Both the position numbers and the translations under genes were made by a program. The notes below the pieces were generated by a model, which had not been told where the DNA came from, did no database searches, and was given only the letters and a program-made list of their open reading frames with translations. From Phenylobacterium immobile (ATCC 35973) (GTDB taxonomy: Bacteria; Pseudomonadota; Alphaproteobacteria; Caulobacterales; Caulobacteraceae), in the NCBI RefSeq assembly GCF_001375595.1, contig NZ_CVJQ01000001.1, positions 2,197,001 to 2,261,000 of the forward strand: a stretch of 64,000 bases of DNA. Direction: 5' to 3'. This document shows positions 15,722 to 24,339 of this stretch, piece by piece (the stretch's first letter is position 1; each line of letters opens with the position of its first letter).

Positions 15722-17161
15722 TTGCTCCGCCCGGCGCAAACGCCCAGACATATCGGCAAAGCGACAATGCTGGGGAGATCTTCGCTGGTGGCTGATCGAG
15801 AGCCAAGCGCGACTTCGGGAGAGCCGACCTTGGCGGACGCCGGTGAGGCACGGCGCTTCGCCAGCTACCTTGGAGAGAGCCTGGACGGCTTTCGCGAGGG
15901 CTTTTTCAGCCTCGACAAGAATTGGCGGTTCATAGCCTGCAACAAGGTTTGCGAGCAGCACATGGGCTTCAGCGCCGAAGCGGTGCTGGGGAGAGATTTC
16001 TGGACGGTGTTTCCGCGCATCGCTGACCTGCCGCTCGGCGACCTGATGCGTGAAGTGATGTCGTCGCGACGCCCAGCGCTACGGGAGGCCTATTCGGCGC
16101 TTTATCCCGAGATATTGCTGGCGCTGCGCTGCAATCTCCTCGGCGAAGGGATCGCCGTCGCCTTTCGCGACATCACCCGGACGCGCAAGGCTGAGAACCG
16201 CCTCCGCGAGAGCGAGGCGCGTTTCCGCGCCACCGCCGACTCGGCGCCTGCGGCGATCTGGATCACTGACGTGCCGGGCGACATCGAGTTCGTGAATCAG
16301 GCCTTCTTCGAATACGCTGGCCGCCCGCGCGAGGGCCTGCTGGGCAAGGCCTGGCTCACCCTGCTGCACCCCGACGATGCGCCGACGGTCCTGGCGCGGC
16401 GCGAAGCCGCGCGGGTCAACAACGACGCCTACGAATTCGAGGCGCGCTTCCGCTTCGGCACAGGCGAATGGCGCTGGATGCGGGCCTCGGCCAAGCCGCG
16501 CATCGACCCCGACGGAGTCTTTCAAGGCTACGTCGGGCTAGCCATTGATGTGACCGAGACACGCGCCGCCGAGAATCGCCAGCAGCTCCTGATCAATGAG
16601 CTGAACCATCGGGTGAAGAACACGCTCGCCACGATCCAGTCGATCGCACGCCAAACCTTCCGCGACGCTGTGGTCAGCCGCGAGGCGCGCAACCTTTTCA
16701 CGGACCGTCTGATGGCCCTGTCGGCGGCCCACAACGTCCTGACGCGCGAGAACTGGGACGCGCCGGAACTGACCGGAGTGGCCACAGAGGCCGTTCAGGC
16801 CTACGACGACCCGCGTGCGCCGCGGATCCGGCTCAACGGCCCGCCGGTGCGTATACGCCCCAATGCGGCCTTGGCCATTTCTCTCGCGCTGCATGAGCTG
16901 GCGACCAACGCGACCAAGTACGGCGCCCTTCGCGCCAAGGATGGCTACGTCGACCTGGAGTGGACGCTCTCCGGCGACGGCGCCCAGGTCGAGGTGCGTT
17001 GGTGCGAGGTCGGCGGCCCGCCCGTCGCAGCGCCCCCGTCCCATGGATTCGGATCGAGGTTGCTGGGCTCCGGTCTCGCCGGCGAACTCGGCCAGCCGGC
17101 CATCATGGACTGGCGCGCCGATGGCCTCGTTTGCCGAATCGTCGCTCCCGTCTTTGCGTGA
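15722..17161 (+). CDS. PAS-domain HWE-family sensor histidine kinase
   Basis: Up to 479 residues (a start at ATG 15767 would also keep all domains). No membrane helix. PAS-like domain 1 spans about 45-155 and PAS/PAC domain 2 about 163-285 (ITDVPGDIEFVNQAFFEYAG; WLTLLHPDDAPTVLARREAA). The HWE kinase has its phospho-acceptor His at about 296 (LLINELNHRVKNTLATIQSI), the N box in ALHELATNATKYGALR and the W-x-E signature in VRWCEVGGPP. HWE kinases usually sense light, redox or stress ligands through PAS. The stop overlaps the GTG start of a FecI-like sigma gene (GTGA, 17158-17161), an uncommon coupling. Confidence 0.88.
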   Translation: MLRPAQTPRHIGKATMLGRSSLVADREPSATSGEPTLADAGEARRFASYLGESLDGFREGFFSLDKNWRFIACNKVCEQHMGFSAEAVLGRDFWTVFPRIADLPLGDLMREVMSSRRPALREAYSALYPEILLALRCNLLGEGIAVAFRDITRTRKAENRLRESEARFRATADSAPAAIWITDVPGDIEFVNQAFFEYAGRPREGLLGKAWLTLLHPDDAPTVLARREAARVNNDAYEFEARFRFGTGEWRWMRASAKPRIDPDGVFQGYVGLAIDVTETRAAENRQQLLINELNHRVKNTLATIQSIARQTFRDAVVSREARNLFTDRLMALSAAHNVLTRENWDAPELTGVATEAVQAYDDPRAPRIRLNGPPVRIRPNAALAISLALHELATNATKYGALRAKDGYVDLEWTLSGDGAQVEVRWCEVGGPPVAAPPSHGFGSRLLGSGLAGELGQPAIMDWRADGLVCRIVAPVFA

Positions 17162-17703
17162 CTGAGCCTTCTGACCATTCCCCGGCCGAGAGCGGGCCCG
17201 ACGTTCTGTTGGCGGCCTATTTCGCGCGAAGGGCCAATCTCGTGCGGTTCTTCGCCGCCCGCGCCGGCGCGGGCGCGGCTGACGATCTGGCGCAAGAGCT
17301 TTATCTGAAGATCGTGTCGCGCCCTGATACGCTGACTGTGCAGTCGCCGGCCGCGCTCCTCTATCGCATGGCGTCCAACCTTTTGCTGGACGGGGCGCGC
17401 AGCGCGCGGCGCTCGGCCGTGCGCGAGACCGCCTGGCGCGACGATTCGCGGCCGCGCCTGGGACTGGAGGAGGTCTCGGCCGACGCGCCCGCTGACGAGG
17501 CGATCATCGAGCGCGAACGCATCGCCCGCCTGGTCGAGGCCGTCGCCGACCTACCCCCGCAAATGGGCCGCGCCTTCCGCCTGCATAAGCTCGAAGGCCG
17601 CAGCCAGGCCGAGACCGCCCAGGCCATGGGCGTCTCCGTCAAGGCGATCGAAAAGCATATCGCCGCGGCGATGAAGGCCCTGACCGGAAGGCTGCGGTCG
17701 TGA
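17158..17703 (+). CDS. FecI-like ECF sigma factor
   Basis: 181 residues from GTG 17158, in frame and overlapping the kinase stop. Region 2 (LLAAYFARRANLVRFFAARA; AADDLAQELYLKIVSRPDTL; AALLYRMASNLLLDGARSAR) and region 4 (LPPQMGRAFRLHKLEGRSQA, ETAQAMGVSVKAIEKHIAAA) are of the FecI/iron-type ECF group. The following fecR-like and TonB-receptor genes form the usual cell-surface signalling set: receptor, FecR and sigma. A longer frame to 16960 lies inside the kinase gene and is not used. Confidence 0.9.
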   Translation: MTEPSDHSPAESGPDVLLAAYFARRANLVRFFAARAGAGAADDLAQELYLKIVSRPDTLTVQSPAALLYRMASNLLLDGARSARRSAVRETAWRDDSRPRLGLEEVSADAPADEAIIERERIARLVEAVADLPPQMGRAFRLHKLEGRSQAETAQAMGVSVKAIEKHIAAAMKALTGRLRS

Positions 17704-17800
17704 TCGCAGCGAAATTCTTAAGCAGAGGTAGGGGCGAGGCTGGGACGTGGCGTCTTGTCCTATGTCGTGGGCGAGTCCCGTCCGCGCGAAAGGTGCGCTC

Positions 17801-18790
17801 ATGAGCGAACGGCTACAGGTTGCGGAGGATCGTCTGGCGCAAGCCAGCGACTGGTTCGCACGCCTGGGCGCCGGCGCTGAGCTCGCCGACGACGAAGCCC
17901 TGGCTTTTGACGCCTGGCTCGACGCCGACCCGGCCAACACCGAGGCGTTCGACGCGGTGACGGCCACGGCCGAGGCCTATGAGGCGGCCGCCCCTCAGGT
18001 TCTCGCCGGCCTGGAGCTTGAGAGCGTCCGGCGCGCCAAGCGGCTTGCGACGGGAAAGCCGGCCTTCGGCCGGCGCGGCTTCCTGGCTATGGGCGGCCTG
18101 GCCGCGGCCGCAGCCGCCGCCTTCATCATCACGCCTTCGCTTCTGCCCTCGCCGACCGAGATCTACTCGACCGGTGTCGGTGAAAAGCGCACGGTCACGC
18201 TGTCTGACGGTTCGACCGTCGACCTGAACGCTCAGACGCGGATGACCGTCAGCTTCCGTCACGGCGAACGCCGGGTCAGCCTGCCGGAAGGCGAAGCGAT
18301 CTTCGATGTGGCAAAGGACGCTGACCGGCCTTTCACCATCGACGCCGGCCGGTACGCCGTGCGCGTGGTCGGTACGCAGTTCGATGTACGCAACCGGCCC
18401 GAGGGCCTGAGCGTCGCCGTAAGCCGCGGGATCGTCGAGGTGCGCCCAACCGCCGAGCCTGGCGCGCGCGTGTTCCGCCTGCATCATGGCCAGCGTTTCA
18501 AGGTCGCCCTGCAAGGCCAGCCCGAACTCAGCCAAGTTGATCCCGGAGAGGCTTTCGCCTGGCGGGCGGGCCGCATGATCTACCGTAGCGAGCCCTTGTC
18601 GGCAGTCGTGGCGGACCTCAATCGCGAATTTCATCAACCGATCCGCATCTCCGATGCGCGCCTGAAGGACATGCCGATCACGGGCGTTCTCGTGCTCGAC
18701 AACCAGGCCGATGTGGTGCATCGCCTGACCTTGATGCTGCCGGTGAGCGCAGTACCTTCCGAACAGGGCGTCCTGCTTCGGGCGAGGTAG
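17801..18790 (+). CDS. FecR-family sigma regulator
   Basis: 329 residues from ATG 17801, preceded by GAAAGGTG (the frame is open back to 17747). N-terminal cytoplasmic sigma-binding domain (ASDWFARLGAGAELADDEAL, FDAWLDADPANTEAFD), a twin-Arg-flagged membrane helix at about residues 88-108 ([18 protein letters not shown]), then the FecR periplasmic domain (GVGEKRTVTLSDGSTVDLNA, GEAIFDVAKDADRPFTIDAG, AVRVVGTQFDVR) and a C-terminal STN-like segment (NREFHQPIRISDARLKDMPI). It transmits the receptor signal to the FecI-like sigma factor. A 97-bp gap after the sigma gene may hold a sigma-dependent promoter. Confidence 0.9.
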   Translation: MSERLQVAEDRLAQASDWFARLGAGAELADDEALAFDAWLDADPANTEAFDAVTATAEAYEAAAPQVLAGLELESVRRAKRLATGKPAFGRRGFLAMGGLAAAAAAAFIITPSLLPSPTEIYSTGVGEKRTVTLSDGSTVDLNAQTRMTVSFRHGERRVSLPEGEAIFDVAKDADRPFTIDAGRYAVRVVGTQFDVRNRPEGLSVAVSRGIVEVRPTAEPGARVFRLHHGQRFKVALQGQPELSQVDPGEAFAWRAGRMIYRSEPLSAVVADLNREFHQPIRISDARLKDMPITGVLVLDNQADVVHRLTLMLPVSAVPSEQGVLLRAR

Positions 18791-18805
18791 GGCCCCCGCA
18801 CGTTC

Positions 18806-18812
18806 AGGGGGG
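18806..18812 (+). promoter_or_regulatory. Shine-Dalgarno-like AGGGGGG without a canonical start codon behind it
   Basis: AGGGGGG is followed by TAA ACG ATC in the reading frame of the TonB receptor. The ATC at 18819 lies 6 nt past the site, where a start codon would be expected, and is followed by codons for a typical signal peptide (IRKSASGLAALIGAAVFAAA). No ATG, GTG or TTG exists in frame before GTG 18864. Confidence 0.5.
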
Positions 18813-18863
18813 TAAACGATCCGAAAGTCGGCGTCCGGCCTGGCGGCCTTAATCGGCGCGGCG

Positions 18864-21185
18864 GTGTTCGCTGCGGCGGGCTCGCCCGTGCTCGCCGCTC
18901 CCCCGAAACTGAATTTTCGCATCACCCCAAAGCCTTACAGCGAAGCTTTGATAGACCTGGCCCTGCAGGCCGACATCTCGCTGCTGGGCGCCGCCGCCTG
19001 CCGTGGGACGAGCCCGACGCTGGTCGGCCGCTACACGATCGAGCAGGCGCTTCACCGCCTGCTGGCCGACGCCAACTGCGACTGGCGCATGCCGGCCGCC
19101 GGGGTGGTGCAAATCTCGCCCTTGCGGCGCGCGGCGCCTGAGCCTGCGCCGCCCACCACCGTCTCAGAGGTCCTGATCACCGTCACCAAGCGGGTCGAGG
19201 CCGCCAACCGCCTGGCCGCTTCCGTCAGCACCCTGTCACGGCGCGCCTTGGCCGAAACCGGCTCAGTCGATCCGGCCGACATCTCGGGCCAGCTCTCAGG
19301 CCTGCTGACCACCGACTTGGGACCGGCCCGCGACAAACTGCTGCTCCGCGGCCTGTCGGACGGCGCCTTCACCGGGCGATCGCGTTCGACGGTCGGAACC
19401 TACCTCGACGACGCACCGCTCAACTACAACGCCCCGGATCCCGACCTGCGTCTGGTCGATGTCGAACAGGTCGAGCTCGTCCGCGGACCACAAGGCGCGC
19501 TCTATGGCGGCGGCTCGCTGAGCGGGGTCTTCCGCATCGTGACGCGCAAGCCCGACCTCTACGCCTATGAGGGCGAGGCCCGCGTCACCGGCGCCTACAC
19601 CTCGAAGGGCGATCCCAGCCACGCCGTCGAGGCGATCGGCAACTTCCCCCTGGTCGAGGGCAGGCTCGGCCTGCGGATCGCCACCTATGAAGAGGGCCAG
19701 GGCGGATATCTCGACGACCTGAACCTGGACCTGAAGGATGTGGATCGGACCACGCGCTACGGCGGGCGCGTGACGCTCGCCTTCCAGGCCAACGACACCT
19801 GGTCTGCGACGCTCTCGGCGACAGGCCAGCACCTGGCGTCTGACGACACCCACTATACCGTTCGCGGATTCGGGCTGACACGGCTGCAGAACCTGCAGGA
19901 ACCGCACGACAACGATTTCGGCCTGGTCAGCGCCAACCTTCGCGGCGCCTTCGACTGGGGTGAACTCGCCGCGACGACGGCCTACGTTCAGCACCGCTAC
20001 GCCAGCCTCTATGACGCCTCCCGCGTGATCAGCGACTTCAGCGACCTCGGCAATGGCGTCGGCGTCTACACCGAGAGTACGCGCACGGAAATGGCCGTCC
20101 AGGATATCGTCCTGACCTCTCACGGCGCTGGCCGTTTCGGCTGGCTGGCGGGCGCCTATGGGGCGTTGACCAACGAATCAGCGCCGAACCGTATCTTCGC
20201 CGGCCAAGGCGCCTCGCAGACGATCGCCTATGTGGACGACCGGCGCGATCGCATCCGCGATCTGGCCCTCTATGGCGAAGCTTCGCTGGAGGTCTTGCCC
20301 GGCTGGACCGCGGCTCTGGGCGCGCGCGCGTTCCGCACCGAGGTCCGCACCCGATCGGACGTGTGGTCCGAACGGGGGCCCGCACGCGGCGTCAGTCGCA
20401 CAATACGCACCACCGGCCTGTCGCCTAAGTTCACCCTGCAGCGGGAACTCGCCAGAGGCGACACGCTCTATGGCGTCATCTCGCAGGGCCACCGGGCGGG
20501 CGGGGTCAACACCGGCGGCATTGACCCCCTCACCGCGGGTCGGGAGGCGTTTTCATCCGATCGCCTCACCAACTTCGAGTTGGGCGGCAAGTTCAGGCTG
20601 CTTCACCGTCGAATGTCGCTCAACGCCGCCCTCTTTTACGATGTCTGGACCAACATCCAGACCGACCAGTTCCGCGACTCCGGCCTGCTCTATGTCGCCA
20701 ACGTCGGCGACGCTGCGATCATGGGCCTGGAGGCCGAGGCCGGCTACGCCGTCAGCGGCCTGTCTCTCAGCGCCAATCTGCTGGCGTCGCGCACCGATAT
20801 CCTGCGCGCCAACCCTGAATTCGCTCAACAGCTGGCCAAGGGTCTGCCCAACGCACCGGACATCTCCTTCGGCCTCGTCGCGTCCTATAGGCGTGATTTT
20901 GCGCGCAGCCTCGCGTGGCGGGTGACTGGCGCGGCAAGCTATGTCGGCGCCTCGCGCGTCACCTTCGATCCGGCGCTATCGTCCAAGATGGGCGACTATG
21001 TGCGCCTGAAGTTCGCCGCAGCCCTTAGCGGTCGCGGTTGGAACGCCGAGCTGTTCGTCACCAACCCCCTCGACCAGCTCGCCAACACCTTCGCGTTCGG
21101 TAATCCCTTCACGTTCGTGCAGGTGAACCAGTCGACGCCGCAGCGCCCCCTGACCCTCGGCCTGACGCTCAGCGCGTTTCGCTGA
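18864..21185 (+). CDS. TonB-dependent receptor with N-terminal STN signalling domain
   Basis: 773 residues from GTG 18864, the first canonical start in frame, although the signal peptide appears to begin earlier at the non-canonical ATC 18819. STN domain about 15-85 (YSEALIDLALQADISLLGAA), plug about 105-240 (VEQVELVRGPQGALYGGGSL, SGVFRIVTRKPDLYAYEGE), then a 22-strand barrel with a typical end (RPLTLGLTLSAFR). STN receptors signal to a FecR/FecI pair, both encoded just upstream. The layout resembles TonB receptors of Sphingomonas/Caulobacter for siderophores or plant-derived compounds; the ligand is unknown. Confidence 0.9.
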   Translation: MFAAAGSPVLAAPPKLNFRITPKPYSEALIDLALQADISLLGAAACRGTSPTLVGRYTIEQALHRLLADANCDWRMPAAGVVQISPLRRAAPEPAPPTTVSEVLITVTKRVEAANRLAASVSTLSRRALAETGSVDPADISGQLSGLLTTDLGPARDKLLLRGLSDGAFTGRSRSTVGTYLDDAPLNYNAPDPDLRLVDVEQVELVRGPQGALYGGGSLSGVFRIVTRKPDLYAYEGEARVTGAYTSKGDPSHAVEAIGNFPLVEGRLGLRIATYEEGQGGYLDDLNLDLKDVDRTTRYGGRVTLAFQANDTWSATLSATGQHLASDDTHYTVRGFGLTRLQNLQEPHDNDFGLVSANLRGAFDWGELAATTAYVQHRYASLYDASRVISDFSDLGNGVGVYTESTRTEMAVQDIVLTSHGAGRFGWLAGAYGALTNESAPNRIFAGQGASQTIAYVDDRRDRIRDLALYGEASLEVLPGWTAALGARAFRTEVRTRSDVWSERGPARGVSRTIRTTGLSPKFTLQRELARGDTLYGVISQGHRAGGVNTGGIDPLTAGREAFSSDRLTNFELGGKFRLLHRRMSLNAALFYDVWTNIQTDQFRDSGLLYVANVGDAAIMGLEAEAGYAVSGLSLSANLLASRTDILRANPEFAQQLAKGLPNAPDISFGLVASYRRDFARSLAWRVTGAASYVGASRVTFDPALSSKMGDYVRLKFAAALSGRGWNAELFVTNPLDQLANTFAFGNPFTFVQVNQSTPQRPLTLGLTLSAFR

Positions 21186-21578
21186 TTTTTCTCAGGGGCA
21201 CGTAGGGGGGCGACGTTTCAGCGTCGTCTCATCATCAACGCCGTGACGACTGGAGACGGAGCAGCGTTGGAAAGTCGGCCAATCGCTCCCTGTGGCCGAC
21301 GCGTCCCCGGATCCCTCGCGCGCTCGATACGCTGCGGCGGAGACCCGGAACGGGCTTCAAGCGCGGTCACCGCCGACCCCTGGTCGGGCGGGGCCGCGCT
21401 TTTCCGCATTCAATGCGATTCTTCGGCATGGATTTTTGTTTCGACTTGGCGCAATGATGTGGGCAAGGCGGATTAGGCCGGGCGCCATACGGTCCTCCGT
21501 CGTGCCGTGACGCGCTTTCCAGGGGGCATCGCGACATTTTTCTGGGACGGTTTCTCCAGTACCGCTTCCAGTGCATTT
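21186..21578. other. Gene-free stretch ending in a strong terminator
   Basis: I found no convincing protein gene on either strand. A small inverted repeat CGACG-N6-CGTCG occurs at about 21211-21226 just after the TonB receptor. The stretch is closed by the strong hairpin at 21579-21613. It could be a long 3' untranslated region or hold an unannotated small RNA. Confidence 0.45.
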
Positions 21579-21613
21579 CGTCCCGGTTTGGCCGCGCCAA
21601 GCCGGGACGTTTT
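21579..21613 (+). terminator. Rho-independent terminator
   Basis: Arms 21579-21592 and 21596-21609 (14 bp each, one G-T pair) with a 3-nt CGC loop, followed by TTTT at 21610-21613. It lies 394 bp after the TonB receptor and 12 bp before the end of the opposing GST gene. The T run is on the plus strand only, so it chiefly stops plus-strand transcripts. Confidence 0.75.
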
Positions 21614-21624
21614 GAGTCTGGGGC

Positions 21625-22245
21625 CTAGCTTTCCGCCAACCAGGCCTGAAACTCCGGCGTTTCCAGCAGGCGCTCGGCATAGGCGCCGGCGAGGCCGGTG
21701 TCGCCGTAGTCGCTCAGCCGCACGCCGTAGGTGAAGAACCGGCTGGCCACCGGCGTGTAGACGGCGTCGACGATGCTCCATTCACCCAGCAGGAACGGCC
21801 CGCCGAATCGGCCAAGCAGCTCGTTCCACAGCGCGCTGATGCGCCGGATGTCCTTGGCGGTCGCATCGGACAGCGTCGCATGATGCGGCTGCGCGGCCAG
21901 GTCCATCGGGCATTCGCCGCGTAGCGACGAGAACCCCGCGTGCATTTCCGCGGCGGCTGAACGGCCCAAGGCGCGGGCGACGGGGTCGGTCGGCCAGAGA
22001 CGCGCTTCCGGGAATTTCTCGGCGAGGTACTCGCAGATCGCCATGGAATCCCAGACCGTGAGGCCGTCGTCCTTCAGGACCGGCGCCTTGCCGCTGCCCG
22101 AATGGGTGAGGAGTTCCGCTTCCGTCGCCTCGCCACGGCGCAGGGCGACCAAGGTCTCCTGGAAGGGCGCGCCCGCGTGTTTGGCGACCAACCACGGTCG
22201 CAGCGACCAGGTCGACCAGGCCTTGGTGCCGATCACGAGTTCCAT
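21625..22245 (-). CDS. Glutathione S-transferase family protein
   Basis: 206 residues from ATG 22245 (GGAG upstream; the frame is open to 22260). N-terminal thioredoxin-like GST domain (MELVIGTKAWSTWSLRPWLV, GKAPVLKDDGLTVWDSMAIC, EYLAEKFPEARLWP) with Ser/Trp-type active site residues near 11-15, and an all-helical C-terminal domain (FGGPFLLGEWSIVDAVYTPV). The class resembles zeta/tau-like bacterial GSTs. Substrate unknown; cytoplasmic. Confidence 0.88.
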   Translation of the reverse strand: MELVIGTKAWSTWSLRPWLVAKHAGAPFQETLVALRRGEATEAELLTHSGSGKAPVLKDDGLTVWDSMAICEYLAEKFPEARLWPTDPVARALGRSAAAEMHAGFSSLRGECPMDLAAQPHHATLSDATAKDIRRISALWNELLGRFGGPFLLGEWSIVDAVYTPVASRFFTYGVRLSDYGDTGLAGAYAERLLETPEFQAWLAES

Positions 22246-22348
22246 GCCACACTCCATCAATCTCTTCGCGCCGGCGCCTATGCTACTGGCTCCGTCTCGT
22301 TACAAGGACCCGTCGCAAACTGCCAACCGCTCTGCTGAAACGCCGCCC

Positions 22349-23449
22349 ATGACCCCCGCGCCGGAAACTAGCGTCGTCTTTGAAAGCGCGACCCTGCTGG
22401 CGCGGCGGCTCGGCGGCTATTCGAGCCGGATCTGCGCCGTCACCTTCTCGCCGTTCGATGAAGAGACCGGCCTCGAGCGGGCGGGCTTCGGCGAACACTT
22501 CTTTCAACAGCTCGGCGTAGACGCCGTTCACATCGTGCCCGTCGGCAACCACTGGTACCAATATCCGGACCTGCCCGACCTCTGCGCCAAGGTTCGTGAA
22601 GCGGTGGCCGGCTACGAACGGGTCATCACCTACGGCTCCAGCATGGGCGCCTATGCGGCGATCCGCTTCGGCGGTTGGGTCGGCGCCCACGCCGCGCTCG
22701 CCCTATCGCCGCAGTTCTCGATCGCTGCGCGGCCGGCGGCGCTGGGACTGCACTGGCGCGACTATGTGCCGAATGACCGGCGGTGGCGACGGTATGGCCA
22801 GTCTCTCAGGTTCCCCTACGAGGCCCGGAGGGACTTCGCGCGCCACGCCGTCATTGTCTACGATCCCCTGACGGAAGATCGCCAGCATGCCGAACTCTAT
22901 GCGGCGACGGGCGACGTCACGCTCGTTCCAGCGCCGCACAGCGGTCACCCCTGTGGCGTTTTGCTCACCCAATCCGGACTGCTGACCCCTCTGATCAGCG
23001 ATGTGCTCAATAACACTTTCGACGCGGCTCACTTTCGTCAGGAGGCCGAGCGACTGGGCAAGGACACGCCGCAATTCCTGATCGAACAGGCCCTGCGCGC
23101 CGAAGGTCGGCAGGAGCGGCGGCGCCTGGCGGAAATGGCCTACGCGGCGTTTCCAGGAAATCCGTCGGCCCTGCGCCTCATGGCGCAAACTTCCCTCGCG
23201 GTCGGCGACCACGCCGCCGCCGCGATAGCCGCGCAGGCGCTGGTGGCGCTGGAGCCGCAGTTTCAGACCAACCTGTTCCTCTTGAGCCAGGCCCACGCCA
23301 GCGCGGGTCGCCTGGAGCCGGCGATCGCCATCCTGAGGGAGCTCGTCGAGCGCCCAGATCATCCGCCCGAATTTGACCGCCGCTTACGAGCCTTGAACCG
23401 GCGACGGCGGCTGCGTCGGATCTTTGTTCCGCTCGCCCGGTCCCAATAG
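22349..23449 (+). CDS. Hydrolase-like protein fused to TPR-type helices, unknown function
   Basis: 366 residues from ATG 22349 (earlier in-frame starts overlap the divergent GST). The first ~200 residues look like a divergent alpha/beta-hydrolase: RVITYGSSMGAYAAIRFGGW has a GxSxG nucleophile elbow (Ser98), and PAPHSGHPCGVLL could supply the His. Residues ~235-350 are helical repeats of TPR type (RLAEMAYAAFPGNPSALRLM; AAIAAQALVALEPQFQTNLF; GRLEPAIAILRELVE). No signal peptide. The fold call is inference. I cannot name a function; an acyl-transfer or cell-envelope role is only a guess. Confidence 0.7.
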   Translation: MTPAPETSVVFESATLLARRLGGYSSRICAVTFSPFDEETGLERAGFGEHFFQQLGVDAVHIVPVGNHWYQYPDLPDLCAKVREAVAGYERVITYGSSMGAYAAIRFGGWVGAHAALALSPQFSIAARPAALGLHWRDYVPNDRRWRRYGQSLRFPYEARRDFARHAVIVYDPLTEDRQHAELYAATGDVTLVPAPHSGHPCGVLLTQSGLLTPLISDVLNNTFDAAHFRQEAERLGKDTPQFLIEQALRAEGRQERRRLAEMAYAAFPGNPSALRLMAQTSLAVGDHAAAAIAAQALVALEPQFQTNLFLLSQAHASAGRLEPAIAILRELVERPDHPPEFDRRLRALNRRRRLRRIFVPLARSQ

Positions 23450-23560
23450 CCGCAAGGGCCGTGCTTCAGGGGCGCGCAAAGCTGTGCTATGGGCGGGCGG
23501 TCGCCGCCAGGGTATTTCGCGCGTGAATCGCTCGATCATCATCGCAGCCCTTGCTCGCCA

Positions 23561-23582
23561 CCGTACGGTCATGGCCGTACGG
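23561..23582. repeat. 22-bp interrupted palindrome upstream of lysE
   Basis: CCGTACGG (23561-23568) repeated exactly at 23575-23582 around TCATGG; since CCGTACGG is itself palindromic, the two copies form both a direct and an inverted repeat. It lies about 150 bp before the LysE-family gene in a 280-bp gap with no recognisable gene. It could be an operator for a dimeric regulator or a hairpin in a leader. Confidence 0.5.
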
Positions 23583-23729
23583 GCGAAGCCGGCTGGTGAA
23601 ATGGAGCGCAACGACCGCCTGATCCACATCTGAGATCGGCGTTCCGCCGCTCCCGCCCGGGAGCAGTGGTCACGGTGACGAGACAAGCTGACGCCCACGG
23701 GAGAGGCTCCACCCATAGGACCTCCCGCC

Positions 23730-24338
23730 ATGCCCACCCTCACCCCCGAGCTTTATCTCGGCCTTTGCGCCTTCGCCTTCGCGTCCTCGATCACCCCGGG
23801 GCCGAACAACGCCATGCTGCTCGCCTCTGGCGCCAACTTCGGCGTGCGCCGGACCGCGCCTCATATGATGGGCGTGTGGCTCGGGTTCACCCTCCTGATT
23901 CTGGGGTCGGGCCTGCTGTTGGGCGGCCTGTTCACCGCCTATCCGGCGTTGCACCAGGCCTTGAAGATCGCCGGCGCCATCTACCTGGCCTGGCTCGCGT
24001 GGAAGATCGCGACCAGCGCCAAGGGCGGGAGCGCCGCCGGGCCTGACCGGCCCATGACCCTCGCCCAGGCGGCGCTCTTTCAGCTGGTCAATGTGAAGGG
24101 CTGGGCGATGGCTCTCAGCGCGGCCGCCGGCTACGCGCCGCCTGAGCACTATGTGGCCAACATGCTCGCGGTCACAGCCGTCTTCGCCGTCATCAACCTG
24201 CCCTGCATCCTGGTCTGGACCGCGTTTGGCGCGTCCCTGCGCGGCTGGCTGGCGAAACCGGGGCGTCTCCAGCGGTTCAACTGGCTGATGGCCGCACTGC
24301 TGGCGGCCTCGATCCCCCCGATGTTCCTGGAGAGCTGA
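23730..24338 (+). CDS. LysE/RhtB-family amino-acid exporter
   Basis: 202 residues, six predicted membrane helices. The family signature ASSITPGPNNAMLLASGANF is at the N-terminus and QLVNVKGWAMALSAAAGY in the fourth helix region. It probably exports an amino acid or derivative across the inner membrane; substrate unknown. Convergent with the bacteriophytochrome gene, whose stop is 1 nt away, so no room exists for a terminator between them. Confidence 0.9.
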   Translation: MPTLTPELYLGLCAFAFASSITPGPNNAMLLASGANFGVRRTAPHMMGVWLGFTLLILGSGLLLGGLFTAYPALHQALKIAGAIYLAWLAWKIATSAKGGSAAGPDRPMTLAQAALFQLVNVKGWAMALSAAAGYAPPEHYVANMLAVTAVFAVINLPCILVWTAFGASLRGWLAKPGRLQRFNWLMAALLAASIPPMFLES

Positions 24339-24339
24339 G

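Noticed and set aside
23523..23633. A possible 36-residue leader peptide (GTG start) upstream of lysE
   Set aside because: No ribosome site or attenuator structure, and composition is not convincing; the palindrome inside it is reported separately.
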